Shown here one piece after another: positions 4,662-5,652 of a stretch of 5,652 bases of DNA (positions within the stretch are counted from its first letter, which is position 1; the number at the start of each line of letters is the position of its first letter). Source of the DNA: an uncultured Caldimicrobium sp. (GTDB taxonomy: Bacteria; Desulfobacterota; Thermodesulfobacteria; Thermodesulfobacteriales; Thermodesulfobacteriaceae); contig CALLJI010000167.1 in NCBI GenBank assembly GCA_938091475.1, positions 1 to 5,652 on the forward strand, read 5' to 3'. The position numbers and the translations under genes were made by a program. Below the pieces are notes generated by a model. The model did not search any database. It was not told the DNA's origin and saw only the letters and a list, made by a program, of their open reading frames with translations.

Positions 4662-5652
4662 AAATTTTTTCAAAGAGAACTTCCATATCAGAAAGAATCT
4701 GCTCCTTAATTTCTGGTTTTAGGTCCCACCACTCCTTTTTAAATACTCCAAACCCCTTTTTTCTTGTTTTGTAGATAAACTGAGCTTCCGTCATTCCTTC
4801 TTTCCATTCCTGAGAAAAATTGTTTTTTAGGTAGGTATAAATTTTGTTTCTAAACTCCTCGGGGAGAGCAGGGTGATCATAGAGAAAATTTTGAAAACCT
4901 GTAGCTAAATGCACTTCTACACATTCTGCCTCTGGGAATTTATAAAAGGCTTCTTCAGGCAAGGTTGAAGCTCCATGCTGAACTGCGCCTGCTAAACCAA
5001 ACTCTTCTCGTGCAACTTTAGAGAGAGTTTTTAACACCTCAAAGTCTAAGGCAACTTCTGCTATTCTTCCATCAGGGAGAACTACTCCTCCATGAGAAGT
5101 CCCAGTTTGGACACTAATTTTGGAAATTCCTATCTCACCTTTAAAAGCCCTTTGGAAACCCTTCATAAAAGCCCTTAACTCATCGGGCGTACTGTTTTTA
5201 CCCCCAATTTCTCCAATCTCCCCACCTATGTTTACTGTGATACCCTTTGGCTCAAGACTGCGGATATATTCAACCATTTCAGCTGTCATTTCATAGTTAA
5301 GTCTTTGCTGTTCCTCTAAGGATATTTTTTCCAGCTCAACTAAGGTTGAGGCATCAATATCCAGATTGTAAAACTGGGCAGAGAGAGCCTCCCTGATAAG
5401 CTCCTTTAATAATTCTTTTTCTCTTTGAGGATTAGTAAAAAAGGATTTGCGATTGAATTGGAAATGGTCACCTTGAAGAAAAATAGGCCCCTCAAACCCC
5501 TCCTTCATACCAGCAGTTAAAATAACTACGGCATACTCAAGTGGTCTTTGTTTGGTATAACCCATCTCTGATTTGGCAATCTCAAAAATAAAAGCTCCTA
5601 CCTTTAGCCTCTTTGCTACTCTGAAAATACATCTTGCCACATCATAGGTCAT
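4600..5652 (-). CDS. Class II fructose-bisphosphate aldolase-like protein, 5' end beyond the window
   Basis: Class II aldolases are zinc-dependent TIM barrels that join or split dihydroxyacetone phosphate and glyceraldehyde 3-phosphate in gluconeogenesis and glycolysis. The visible 350 residues carry the active-site pattern: catalytic Asp62 and zinc His63 in LQGDHFQ, NLDIDAST (96-103), GGEIGEIGG (143-151) with candidate zinc Glu, TSHGG (186-190) with His188, and VQHGASTL (224-231) with His226. EVHLATGFQN (246-255) supplies the phosphate-site region. The part after about residue 255 is an extra C-terminal region longer than in FbaA. The GDHFQFN block also recalls the GGDHLGPN of GatZ/KbaZ. An ATG falls exactly at the window edge, but the visible part begins at what looks like the first barrel helix, so strand beta-1 and any earlier sequence should lie to the right and this Met is probably internal. 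The TAA (4602-4600) lies within dprA. Confidence 0.88.
   Translation of the reverse strand: MTYDVARCIFRVAKRLKVGAFIFEIAKSEMGYTKQRPLEYAVVILTAGMKEGFEGPIFLQGDHFQFNRKSFFTNPQREKELLKELIREALSAQFYNLDIDASTLVELEKISLEEQQRLNYEMTAEMVEYIRSLEPKGITVNIGGEIGEIGGKNSTPDELRAFMKGFQRAFKGEIGISKISVQTGTSHGGVVLPDGRIAEVALDFEVLKTLSKVAREEFGLAGAVQHGASTLPEEAFYKFPEAECVEVHLATGFQNFLYDHPALPEEFRNKIYTYLKNNFSQEWKEGMTEAQFIYKTRKKGFGVFKKEWWDLKPEIKEQILSDMEVLFEKIFKALNVVDTKDLIDKVYQAN

Overview
The window is AT-rich bacterial chromosomal DNA. It holds a repeat-filled intergenic region (1-550), a tightly packed five-gene plus-strand operon (551-4661), and a converging minus-strand gene that runs off the right edge (4600-5652). The proteins are rich in Lys and Glu, the genes overlap at their ends, and the aldolase belongs to a divergent class II group. 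Together these suggest a thermophilic, low-GC bacterium, possibly of the Thermodesulfobacteriota. That placement is inference from general character, not from any marker gene or database match.

Layout. Positions 1-140 are AT-rich with two weak dyads. An ATTGAAAC octamer at the extreme left edge resembles the 3' end of many CRISPR repeats. Positions 141-434 hold eight short GC-rich palindromic repeats. Each starts with GTAG (or a decayed form) followed by a hairpin, and they lie in both orientations, like REP/BIME elements. The operon follows: dnaX (clamp-loader tau/gamma), a YbaB/EbfC nucleoid protein, recR, an unnamed gene of 203 codons, and dprA. Junctions are 5-8 bp gaps or 8-16 bp overlaps, so the five genes are almost certainly co-transcribed and partly translationally coupled. 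The last gene encodes a class II fructose-bisphosphate aldolase-like protein on the minus strand. Its 3' end overlaps the 3' end of dprA by 62 bp.

How the genes fit together. dnaX-ybaB-recR is a classic bacterial cluster linking replication and recombinational repair. Here it is extended by dprA, the loader of RecA onto incoming single-stranded DNA. RecR and DprA both help place RecA on single-stranded DNA, so the operon groups replication, gap repair and recombination of taken-up DNA. The aldolase belongs to central carbon metabolism and is only a positional neighbour.

The most interesting items are: (1) the unnamed gene between recR and dprA, whose predicted layout resembles a histidine-kinase dimerisation/phosphotransfer domain (His at residue 20) plus a degenerate ATPase-like domain, as in Spo0B or ChpT; (2) the REP-like cluster with a constant GTAG head and changing stems; (3) a RecR with several substitutions at normally conserved Toprim positions; and (4) the long tail-to-tail overlap of dprA with the aldolase gene.
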